Source of the DNA: CAZMFZ01 sp964565665
Lineage (GTDB): Bacteria > Bacteroidota > Bacteroidia > Cytophagales > UBA9547
Length of the DNA stretch: 22,321 nt
Assembly: GCA_964565665.1 (NCBI GenBank)
Contig: CAZMFZ010000055.1
Span: 1 to 22,321 of the forward strand
Direction: 5' to 3'
Part shown: one piece after another, positions 16,119 through 22,321 of the stretch
Layout: the number at the start of each line of letters is the position of its first letter
Position numbering within the stretch: the first letter of the stretch is position 1
Position numbers and translations under genes: made by a program
The notes under the pieces: generated by a model
Seen by the model: the letters and a program-made list of their open reading frames with translations, nothing else
Told to the model about the DNA's origin: nothing
Databases searched by the model: none

Positions 16119-16301
16119 ATGGGATCTGAGTTATTATACCGAAAAGTTCATAAAGAATTAAAGCAACAAATATTTGAAGGTAAATGTGCAAATGGAGATT
16201 TGTTGCCTTCTGAAAATGAACTTTGTGAAACTTATAAAATCACAAGAACTTTCATCAACGTAGATTCTATGAACAACACAATTCAAGTTTTGGTAACTTG
16301 A
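16119..16301 (+). pseudogene. Truncated GntR-family transcriptional regulator
   Basis: The first ~46 residues match the GntR winged-helix DNA-binding domain: LYRKVHKELKQQIFEGKCANGDLLPSENEL with KITRT at the start of the recognition helix. The usual continuation (T-V-R-Q-A-L..L) is lost: the frame runs into 15 unrelated residues and stops at 60 aa. No effector domain is present. The break falls inside the recognition helix, so the product should not bind DNA. The gene follows the intact palindrome and precedes a broken kinase gene, which suggests an internal deletion in a former GntR-controlled sugar operon (inference). Confidence 0.75.
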
Positions 16302-16314
16302 ATATTTATTTATG

Positions 16315-16334
16315 AGGTGCATATCGCACCTTTT
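16315..16334 (+). terminator. Small hairpin after the GntR remnant
   Basis: AGGTGC (16315-16320) and GCACCT (16326-16331) form a 6-bp stem with a 5-nt loop, followed by TTTATT. It is 13 bp after the stop of the truncated regulator. It is short and could be fortuitous. Confidence 0.35.
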
Positions 16335-16433
16335 ATTATGCGAATTTTCGACTTTCATTATTCTAAGAATATTTTACACTTTACAAATAATCCTGCAATA
16401 TGTTCATTATAGATTCTTATCCGCTTGCAAGCA

Positions 16434-16552
16434 TTTGATTTAAGTTATCTTTCTAAAGTCTATTTATTTGTAGTAAATGAAACAGAAACGGATGAACTCA
16501 CCAATATGATGGTAAAAACAAATAGTGACGCGGAATTGCTGCCAAAAAATTA
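16434..16552 (+). pseudogene. PfkB/ribokinase-family kinase remnant, 5' frame (frameshifted)
   Basis: The frame reads DLSYLSKVYLFVVNETETDEL from about 16437, matching the V-N-E-T-E substrate/ATP region in the middle of ribokinase-family sugar kinases. After the codons for D-A-E the frame runs to a stop at 16554-16556. Adding one base near 16537 would join it to A-A-K-K-L-L-S-F-G-A in the next frame, continuing into the kinase C-terminal part. The N-terminal half of the kinase is missing. A trace (N-N-P-A) at about 16381 may be a further remnant, but a stop separates it. Confidence 0.7.
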
Positions 16553-17917
16553 TTGAGTTTTGGAGCAGAAAATGTGATTATTACACTTGGTGCTGAAGGC
16601 TCTTATATTGCAAATAAAGAAATAAGAGCATTTATTCCCACTTTCAAAGTAAATGCCATCGATACCACAGCTGCCGATACCTATTGCGGAAGCTTGGCTG
16701 TAGCTTTAACAGAGGGAAGAAACTGGAAAGAGGCGATTGAATTTGCTAGTGCTGCTTCAGCTATTTCGGTTACTAAATTAGGAGCTCAGCCTTCCGTTCC
16801 TTTCCGACATAAAGAAACAAAAATACCGCTTGCCCAATTGGCACTTGCACCCATGTATTACCACCGAGATTTGGCCAAATCTATTGTTCGATATGTATTC
16901 AAACGGATGAATAAAAAAGGCGAATTACACATGGCAGAGCATGGATACGGCTTTGTGTCACATGGCACTTTGTTTGGAAGCGACAATCAATTGTACCCTC
17001 TTTGGGCTATGGGCGAATGGCTCAGAATTACCAAAGACAATGCTTTTTTGCTCGAAACCACCGAATACTATCCCATGAATAGCGGTGCCAAAGGCAATAT
17101 GATTCAGAAAATAGAAGAAGCATTTTTGTATATCCGAGATGAGGTACGAATCGGGAAACATGGCCTAATACGAAATGTGAACAGCGATTGGAGCGATGAC
17201 GTGCATTTTGTATCGGCTAATGCTCCGTTTAATCGAAATTTCATGAATTCTGAGTCGAATACCAATTCTGCCATGGCTATTGTGGTGTTAAATACATTAG
17301 CAGATGAGTTGGAAAAGGCATCTATCAACCCTATATTAATAGCTGAAAAAGAAAGGATACAAACCTTAGTTTCTGCCATTCGCTTCTTTAGAACAGGACT
17401 CTTGCAGGCGGTAAACAAAGAATTAGAAGGAAGGAAAATTTTAACTGCTTATCATTTTTTCGATTCAGATTGGGGAGCAGACAAAATATTTTTATTGCCC
17501 AATGCTTTTGCTTTGCAAATTCCAAAACTTGCTTTGGCAAAAAAAATAGATTTGTATAACGAACTGAATATCAGGGTTTCAAAGCCTGAAAAGTTAGGAG
17601 CGAGAAATCGGGAAGAGCCACAGACGGATGGTTTGCATTATGCCCAACTAGGAACTGGTAAAAATGGAGGAATATGGTGGTGTCCTAATGCACAGTACAT
17701 TTTAGGAGTAAATACTTTTGATAAAAAGCGAGCCAAGGAGTTATTTAACAAAACACTTTTTACTTATCATGCCAAAACATTCCCAAAGTATTGGGTAGGC
17801 CAATGGACGGCATCTGATTTTATGCATTCATCAATTTCCAATTCGGAGGGAGCCAGTAATAACTATCCTTTTGCGCCTTACCGCACGCTTTCAAGCTGTA
17901 TTTATATCATAAACTGA
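16553..17917 (+). CDS. Chimeric ORF: C-terminal part of PfkB kinase fused to C-terminal half of a six-hairpin glycosidase
   Basis: A 454-residue open frame with only a TTG start. Residues 1 to about 88 are the end of a ribokinase-like kinase: GAENVIITLGAEGSYIANK, then DTTAADTYCGSLAVAL. The family's AAGD/GAGD anion-hole motif lacks its glycine here, so this part is probably dead. From about residue 92 the sequence changes to an (alpha/alpha)6-barrel glycosidase-like protein: YHRDLAKSIVRYVFKRM, FGSDNQLYPLWAMGEWLRI, NVNSDWSDDVHF (208-219, reminiscent of the GH94/GH65 catalytic DW.D segment), GGIWWCPNAQYILG, PKYWVGQWTASD. The N-terminal portion of such enzymes is missing. The fusion most simply reflects a deletion joining two neighbouring genes. 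The exact glycosidase family is unresolved and product activity is doubtful. Confidence 0.65.
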   Translation: MSFGAENVIITLGAEGSYIANKEIRAFIPTFKVNAIDTTAADTYCGSLAVALTEGRNWKEAIEFASAASAISVTKLGAQPSVPFRHKETKIPLAQLALAPMYYHRDLAKSIVRYVFKRMNKKGELHMAEHGYGFVSHGTLFGSDNQLYPLWAMGEWLRITKDNAFLLETTEYYPMNSGAKGNMIQKIEEAFLYIRDEVRIGKHGLIRNVNSDWSDDVHFVSANAPFNRNFMNSESNTNSAMAIVVLNTLADELEKASINPILIAEKERIQTLVSAIRFFRTGLLQAVNKELEGRKILTAYHFFDSDWGADKIFLLPNAFALQIPKLALAKKIDLYNELNIRVSKPEKLGARNREEPQTDGLHYAQLGTGKNGGIWWCPNAQYILGVNTFDKKRAKELFNKTLFTYHAKTFPKYWVGQWTASDFMHSSISNSEGASNNYPFAPYRTLSSCIYIIN

Positions 17918-17936
17918 AGGAATAATTTTTTCATAA

Positions 17937-20420
17937 TCACACGCTATCAACATCTATCACTACATATACTTGTTTATAATCGGGCAATGCCATAAAGTAT
18001 TGCAATTCGGTTTGAACAATCACTTTGGCTTTTTTAAGATCGATTTTATCTTTTTCTAGTTTAATAAATAGCTCTTTCAAATACATATCTCTTATTTTAT
18101 CAATCACGGGCGATTCAGGGCCCAAAACTCTAGATTTACCAAGTTTCGATTTGATTTGAGCGGCCAATGCCAAGGCCGATTTCTCAACAACTAATTTGTC
18201 TTTGTGTTTGAGTGTCAATTTTATCAACCTGCAAAAAGGTGGATATAAATACTTTTCCCTTTCTATAATTTCTTTTTCATAGAGTTGCGCATAATTATTC
18301 TGTATAACATATTGAAAAACAGTGTGTTGCGGTTGAGAAGTTTGAATAATTACTTTACCTTTCTCCCCTTTCCTCCCGGCCCTGCCGCTCACTTGTGTAA
18401 GCATTTGATACACCCTTTCTTGGCTTCTAAAATCGGGAAAATGAATCATACGGTCTATATCAAATACGCCAACGAGGCTTACATGCTCAAAATCAAGCCC
18501 CTTAGATACCATTTGTGTGCCTACCAATATATCAATTTCCTCATTTTCTACGGCATTGATAATTTTCTGAAATCCAGTTTTGGTTCTGGTGGTATCTAAG
18601 TCCATCCTTTGAATTCTTGACTCAGGAAACAATACCTGGGCCTCTTCTTCTAATCGTTCTGTGCCAAACCCAACCGATTTTATTTTTGAAGAGCCACATG
18701 CCGGGCAAACTATTGGCACTCTTTCATGGTGGCCGCAATAGTGGCACACCAATTCTTTTTTATGTAGATGAAATGTGAGGCTCACATCACAGCTCTTGCA
18801 TTGAGGTACATATCCACAGTCTTCACAGGTAATATAAGGTGAATAGCCACGCCTGTTTTGAAACAAAATGGTTTGCTTTTTCTTTGCTAAATTTTCTACA
18901 ACAGCATTGAAAAGTGGCTCTGAAAAATCTTGTTTCAGCGTTTTAAATTGTTTTTCTCTTTTCAGGTCAATAAGCTCAATATCAGGTAACTGGGCTTCAC
19001 CAAACCGCTCTTTTAATTCTACTAAACCCCATTTTTTTAGCTTGGTATTGTAATATGATTCTATACTTGGCGTGGCCGAACCGAGCAATACTTTTGCATG
19101 ATGTTTGCTAGCCAATACCAAAGCTGAATCACGGGCATGGTAGCGTGGGGCAGGCTCATATTGTTTGTACGATGGTTCGTGTTCTTCATCAATGATTACC
19201 AAACCCAAATTATCGAAAGGCAAAAACACCGAAGAACGCACGCCAACAATAATTTGAAACTTGCCCGAAAGTAAGCCTTGCCACACTTCCACACGTTCGT
19301 TATCAGAATATTTAGAATGGTAAACGCCTAGCAATGAGCCGAATACCTTGTACAAACGAGCTACAATTTGGGTAGTGAGGGCAATTTCGGGAAGCAAGAA
19401 TAATATTTGCTGGTTTTGCTCAATCACATTTTTGATCAGTTCAATATACACTTCTGTCTTGCCACTTCCTGTAATGCCATGCAACAATACTGTTTGCTTG
19501 GATTGGAAATGATGTAAAATTTCTGATTTGGCTTTTTGCTGGCTTTCCGACAGCGCAAACGGGGTGATTAGTGGCTGTGCAATTTCATCAAAACGTGAAA
19601 TTACAACTTCAAATTCTTCGAATACGCCTGTCTTTACCAAAGTTTTTAAAGCTGAATCAGAGGCTTCACCCAATAAAAGTGTTTGCCTCAGCATTCCAGT
19701 TTCATTTAAGTCAACTTGCTGATATACAAGTATTTGCTGTAAATAAGTGAGCACCAAATCCTGCTGTTTTGGTCTTTTATCTAGGCTAGATAATAAATGT
19801 TCAAGTGCTGATTTATCAGAAGCATATTTATGGACAAGTTTTACCTTCCTCGCAATTTTAGGTTTGTATTTTTCCCTTACTTCTTCAAATATCAATATTG
19901 CAGCTTTCTTTTGAAGTGAATTAAGATAATTGTAGATGTTTTTCACATCCAATATGCCAGAGGCTTCGCTATATGTAATTGACTCTCTGGCATTTATTTC
20001 TTCTAAAAGATTTAATTCTTTGGCTGAAAACTGCTCTGTATTAGCCTCAAAAAGTTTGAAAAGGGGGTGAATTTGGATTTTTGATTCTGACGATAATTTC
20101 AGCCCTGAAGGCAAAGCGGCATTGATTACTTCGCCATTGTGGCACATATAATATTCAGCCATCCAATAAAAAAAATCAAGCTGAATGGGCAATATTGAAG
20201 GGCTTTCATCTACAAGTGAAAGTATGGGCTTGGGGTCATAAACCTCAGGTTTGGTGTTGTGCAATCGTGCTACAATAGCCGTAAGTACTTTTTTAGAGCC
20301 AAACTGCACCACCACCCTGCTGCCCACCGATACCATGCCAATATATTCGGCAGGAATGGCATAAGAATAAAAATTAGGAATGGGCAAGGGCAAGATAACA
20401 TCGCAAAATGTATCATTCAT
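17937..20420 (-). CDS. priA: Primosomal protein N' (replication restart helicase PriA)
   Basis: An 827-residue superfamily 2 helicase of the expected length. After an N-terminal 3'-DNA-binding domain comes Walker A GITGSGKT (315-322), the DEEH box (411-414), GSATPS (447-452) and, later, QVSGRAGR (676-683). Between the helicase lobes eight cysteines (C532, C535, C541, C544, C559, C562, C572, C575) form the two zinc sites typical of PriA. The protein reloads the replicative helicase at stalled forks. It is a single gene on this strand and converges on the chimeric glycosidase ORF with a 19-bp gap. The ATG at 20420 gives a normal N-terminus. Confidence 0.97.
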   Translation of the reverse strand: MNDTFCDVILPLPIPNFYSYAIPAEYIGMVSVGSRVVVQFGSKKVLTAIVARLHNTKPEVYDPKPILSLVDESPSILPIQLDFFYWMAEYYMCHNGEVINAALPSGLKLSSESKIQIHPLFKLFEANTEQFSAKELNLLEEINARESITYSEASGILDVKNIYNYLNSLQKKAAILIFEEVREKYKPKIARKVKLVHKYASDKSALEHLLSSLDKRPKQQDLVLTYLQQILVYQQVDLNETGMLRQTLLLGEASDSALKTLVKTGVFEEFEVVISRFDEIAQPLITPFALSESQQKAKSEILHHFQSKQTVLLHGITGSGKTEVYIELIKNVIEQNQQILFLLPEIALTTQIVARLYKVFGSLLGVYHSKYSDNERVEVWQGLLSGKFQIIVGVRSSVFLPFDNLGLVIIDEEHEPSYKQYEPAPRYHARDSALVLASKHHAKVLLGSATPSIESYYNTKLKKWGLVELKERFGEAQLPDIELIDLKREKQFKTLKQDFSEPLFNAVVENLAKKKQTILFQNRRGYSPYITCEDCGYVPQCKSCDVSLTFHLHKKELVCHYCGHHERVPIVCPACGSSKIKSVGFGTERLEEEAQVLFPESRIQRMDLDTTRTKTGFQKIINAVENEEIDILVGTQMVSKGLDFEHVSLVGVFDIDRMIHFPDFRSQERVYQMLTQVSGRAGRKGEKGKVIIQTSQPQHTVFQYVIQNNYAQLYEKEIIEREKYLYPPFCRLIKLTLKHKDKLVVEKSALALAAQIKSKLGKSRVLGPESPVIDKIRDMYLKELFIKLEKDKIDLKKAKVIVQTELQYFMALPDYKQVYVVIDVDSV

Positions 20421-20506
20421 TGTTCAAAATTCAGTATTTAAAGCCATTAATGCAATGCAGAATCCGGGAGTTGATACAGAAATTGTAGTACAGTGGAAAA
20501 ATAATT

Positions 20507-20537
20507 TTTGTTATTTTACATAACAATTGTAAATTTA
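20507..20537 (+). promoter_or_regulatory. Near-consensus promoter upstream of the small ORF
   Basis: The -33 box TTTG (20507-20510), a 19-bp spacer and TAAATTTA (20530-20537) match TAnnTTTG except the last base. The ATG of the small ORF lies 24 bp downstream. Confidence 0.5.
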
Positions 20538-20561
20538 GATACCATTTTTCACATCAATATA

Positions 20562-20724
20562 ATGAGTAAAACACTAATTGATTTACAAGAATTACTTGAG
20601 GAGCGTTTAAACATTAGAAATAAAAATTAGGTATTTACATATTTCACAAACGCAAATAGATACGGAACTTGACCAAATAAATAGTCTTAAAAAAACCATT
20701 GAAAATATTAGAGACAATAAATAG
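20562..20724 (+). pseudogene. Small coiled-coil protein gene with a one-base frameshift in an A-run
   Basis: ATG at 20562 opens M-S-K-T-L-I-D-L-Q-E-L-L-E-E-R-L-N-I-R and stops after 22 codons at a TAG just past an A5 run (20622-20626). Removing one A continues the frame for about 30 more residues (IRYLHISQTQIDTELDQI ... IENIRDNK) to a TAG at 20722-20724. The joined product of about 53 aa would be helical and highly charged. A promoter lies upstream and the next gene starts 17 bp downstream. It may be a true pseudogene, a sequencing error in the homopolymer, or a slippage site. I recognise no family. Confidence 0.5.
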
Positions 20725-20741
20725 CATAATTTCTCAACTAC

Positions 20742-21143
20742 ATGGAAAAAATAAAACTGTTATTAGTAAAAATCGAGCACGCTAGATTTCGTTTAGATGC
20801 CAATAAAGAGGCGAATTATCGTATTCAACTGGAAAAGTTATTAGTAAATATTCAAACTGATACAGAGCTGGAATCAATAAAAAAATATTGGGATGAAATG
20901 GATGCTCGTACACTTGCTCATTTACAAAATCATCTGAAAGAATATCAAGAACGTGCTAAAGCCAAAATTATAATTGATGAAAAAGTTTATAATATGAAGG
21001 AATGGTGTACAATATCGCAATATGCTAAAATTCATGGGTATAAAAGCACCGAAGCAGTGTCAAACAGAATGCGCAGAGGCGTAATTAGTCCAGAAAATAT
21101 AGCCTACATTCCAGAACTTGATATAAAATTGATACGAATATAA
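20742..21143 (+). CDS. Hypothetical protein with HTH-like C-terminal domain
   Basis: 133 residues. The N-terminal ~75 residues are charged and probably helical or coiled-coil (KIKLLLVKIEHARFRLDANKEANYRIQLEKLL). The C-terminal part, EWCTISQYAKIHGYKSTEAVSNRMRRGVI followed by ENIAYIPELD, resembles the helix-turn-helix modules of excisionase-like or phage-type regulators: a TIS.YAK..G start, a helix, and R-M-R-R-G before a beta-wing. It starts 17 bp after the frameshifted small ORF and probably shares its promoter. It lies next to transposase and outer-membrane gene remnants. DNA binding is an inference from the pattern; no function is known to me. Confidence 0.65.
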   Translation: MEKIKLLLVKIEHARFRLDANKEANYRIQLEKLLVNIQTDTELESIKKYWDEMDARTLAHLQNHLKEYQERAKAKIIIDEKVYNMKEWCTISQYAKIHGYKSTEAVSNRMRRGVISPENIAYIPELDIKLIRI

Positions 21144-21166
21144 TTTATATTATATTTCAGCTTATT

Positions 21167-21233
21167 CAATTATTCAAGCACTTTTATTTTTCTCAAACAG
21201 AAAGAATTCAAGCGTTAAAGTGCTGAATAATTG
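21167..21233. repeat. Long imperfect inverted repeat
   Basis: CAATTATTCAAGCACTTT (21167-21184) pairs with AAAGTGCTGAATAATTG (21217-21233) over 17 bp with a single bulged A, enclosing a 32-nt spacer. It lies 24 bp after the HTH-like gene and about 85 bp before a transposase remnant. It could be a terminator-like structure or the end of a mobile element. Confidence 0.6.
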
Positions 21234-21258
21234 TTTACTAAACCAATACCTCACATGA

Positions 21259-21294
21259 TTATTTATTTAATTGTAGGCTACAAATCATAAATAA
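21259..21294. repeat. Bulged stem-loop upstream of the transposase remnant
   Basis: Outer arms TTATTTAT (21259-21266) and ATAAATAA (21287-21294) surround an inner TTGT / ACAA pairing with loop AGGCT, and a GTAG tetranucleotide lies at the tip. REP-type and IS200-like elements carry such imperfect stem-loops near their ends, but this AT-rich example is not diagnostic. Confidence 0.35.
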
Positions 21295-21300
21295 AAGAGG

Positions 21301-21509
21301 GGGTTCATTTTATTACATTTGCCGAGTATTGCTAAATTCACTAATCAAAAACTGGACTATATTCATAATAATTCTGTAGAGGCAGGAATTGTAGAAAAGC
21401 ATAAGAATATCTATATAGCAGTCATAAAGATTACTATGAAAGCAAAAATATAGGTATGTATTATATCCTTTTAAAATTGAAGACTAAATATTTACAGGAC
21501 AAAAAATAA
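21301..21509 (+). pseudogene. Remnant of a REP-associated (IS200-like, Y1) tyrosine transposase
   Basis: One frame reads F-T-N-Q-K-L-D-Y-I-H-N-N-S-V-E-A-G-I-V-E from 21337. This is very close to the conserved C-terminal QKL.YIHNNPV.AGIV block of RAYT / IS200-like transposases. Around 21406-21414 the match moves to another frame, reading Y-S-S-H-K-D-Y-Y-E-S-K-N-I-G from 21414, the YSSA.DYYGEKG end of the same family, and ends at TAA 21507-21509. The catalytic HUH motif and tyrosine would lie upstream and are absent, so only a broken C-terminal fragment remains. Confidence 0.75.
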
Positions 21510-21745
21510 ATCAGTCTTTCGATAATAATCTTGGTGTAGGGCTGACACCTAAATTAAAATTATTATTTGCAAAGAAACACAGAGAAATTGTTAGTTTACA
21601 ATTTACTTATCAATTTGGATTAGAAAAACTTGAACATTTAAATCTGGAATTTAGCATTAGAAATTCAGATTATTGTAATTATCAATTATCAACTTATGGG
21701 TCATACTTTTTCTGTTTCAATTACCAAATCATTTTTACTGTATAA
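21488..21745 (+). pseudogene. Fragment of an outer-membrane beta-barrel protein (C-terminal strands)
   Basis: An open frame of 85 codons without an ATG, ending at TAA 21743-21745. It has an alternating hydrophobic/polar pattern with aromatic residues and turns: LGVGLTPKLKLLF, IVSLQFTYQFG, LNLEFSIRN, YGSYFFCFNYQIIF. This resembles the transmembrane strands of a Bacteroidota outer-membrane barrel. No start, signal peptide or plug domain is present, so it is a 3' remnant. The next broken barrel gene starts 6 bp later, as in a tandem pair. Family assignment rests on pattern only. Confidence 0.5.
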
Positions 21746-21751
21746 GAAAAA

Positions 21752-22321
21752 GTGAAGCCTATAATAATTTCATGGTTATTGATTTTGAATACTTTTATAG
21801 TTGATAGTCAACAAATCAAACCTACCTTTTCCACAAATTACGATTTAGCAAATCCATTTATCGAATCTTCAAGACTTAATATTGGTTTGAAAATTGAAAG
21901 CCCAATACAAATACTATTAGCAAATCGTTTTATGCATCTGATGATTTCGAAAATTATTTTTATGAATCAGAAATTGAAAAAGGTTTTCATCTAGTGCCAT
22001 CAATTGGCATTAATTTTCTTTATCTACACTTACTAAAAAAACAATCAATAGTTAATAATTTTTATAGCTACAATAATAACTTTTCCGCTTCTTGGGCTAT
22101 TCAGCCATATTTTAAACTTTCAATTAAAAATAAAAACATTGAATATTTAAGTTTTACAATTAAATAGGCTATTGGAATTACCAAAGCAGAAAAATTAACA
22201 GTTTTCAGTTCTGATAACTCCAAAAATGATTTTTATTCAACTAATTCTTTCTTTGAGTTTGGCATTAGCAAAGCTATTAATATCCATCTTTTAATAAAAA
22301 CACCAAACGGCTTAAAAAAGA
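21752..22321 (+). pseudogene. Broken outer-membrane beta-barrel-like protein gene (runs off window)
   Basis: A GTG at 21752 opens a signal-peptide-like start (hydrophobic I-I-I-S-W-L-L-I-L-N-T-F-I-V ending D-S-Q-Q) and a barrel-like body. The frame stops at 21994, but from about 21919 a second frame continues the same character: SKSFYASDDFENYFYES ... FHLVPSIGINFLYLHLL. That frame has an in-frame TAG at 22165-22167 and then resumes (AIGITKAEKLTVF ... FFEFGISKAINIHLLIK) to the window edge. One frameshift and one nonsense codon make it a pseudogene if the sequence is correct. The role of the original protein is unknown. Confidence 0.55.

Noticed and set aside
18285..18599. + strand ORF of 104 residues inside priA
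   Set aside because: It is the complement of the conserved PriA helicase C-terminal region, with no independent coding signal or promoter.
21167..21233. Integron attC site
   Set aside because: The GTTAAAG end lacks the required GTTRRRY core and there is no matching RYYYAAC partner or adjacent cassette.

Overview
This AT-rich window most likely comes from a member of the Bacteroidota. Four things in the sequence support that. Promoters repeatedly show the phylum's TTTG / 19-21 bp / TAnnTTTG architecture. One secreted protein ends in a type IX secretion (Por) C-terminal sorting domain. Ribosome binding sites are mostly weak or absent. A carotenoid-modification operon has the arrangement expected for pigmented aquatic Bacteroidota. 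Species cannot be read from the sequence.

Layout. At 1-1766 (+) lies a DUF885 zinc-metallopeptidase-like lipoprotein whose start is cut by the window edge. It converges, across a hairpin terminator, on a cold-shock protein (1873-2064, -). From 2248 to 8225 is a surface-glycan block: a + strand run of FkbM methyltransferase, second methyltransferase and two GT-B glycosyltransferases (2248-5999) faces a - strand pair of a second FkbM methyltransferase and a Wzx-type flippase (6025-8225). From 8303 to 12244 (-) is a compact carotenoid operon, crtD - acyltransferase - GT2 glycosyltransferase - cruF. Together these should desaturate, hydrate, glycosylate and acylate the linear end of a carotenoid. 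From 12374 to 13588 come tRNA-Thr(UGU) and, divergently, greA plus a HIT-family hydrolase. The greA promoter is followed at once by a strong terminator-like hairpin. From 13644 to 15842 (-) is a type IX-secreted SGNH hydrolase.

From 16067 to 17917 is a decayed sugar-utilisation locus. A perfect 32-bp palindromic operator survives in front of a truncated GntR regulator. Behind it lies a frameshifted PfkB/ribokinase remnant, whose C-terminal part is fused in frame to the C-terminal half of a six-hairpin glycosidase. priA follows (17937-20420, -). The last 1.9 kb is accessory or degenerate: a promoter with a small frameshifted coiled-coil ORF, a 133-aa protein of unknown function with an HTH-like end, two stem-loop repeats, a remnant of a REP-associated (IS200-like) tyrosine transposase, and broken outer-membrane beta-barrel genes.

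The points most worth checking are the possible attenuator in the greA leader, the intact operator in front of the broken GntR/kinase/glycosidase locus, the acyl-glycosyl-carotenoid operon, and the transposase remnant with its stem-loops in the degraded tail. No CRISPR array, toxin-antitoxin pair or clear defence system was seen.
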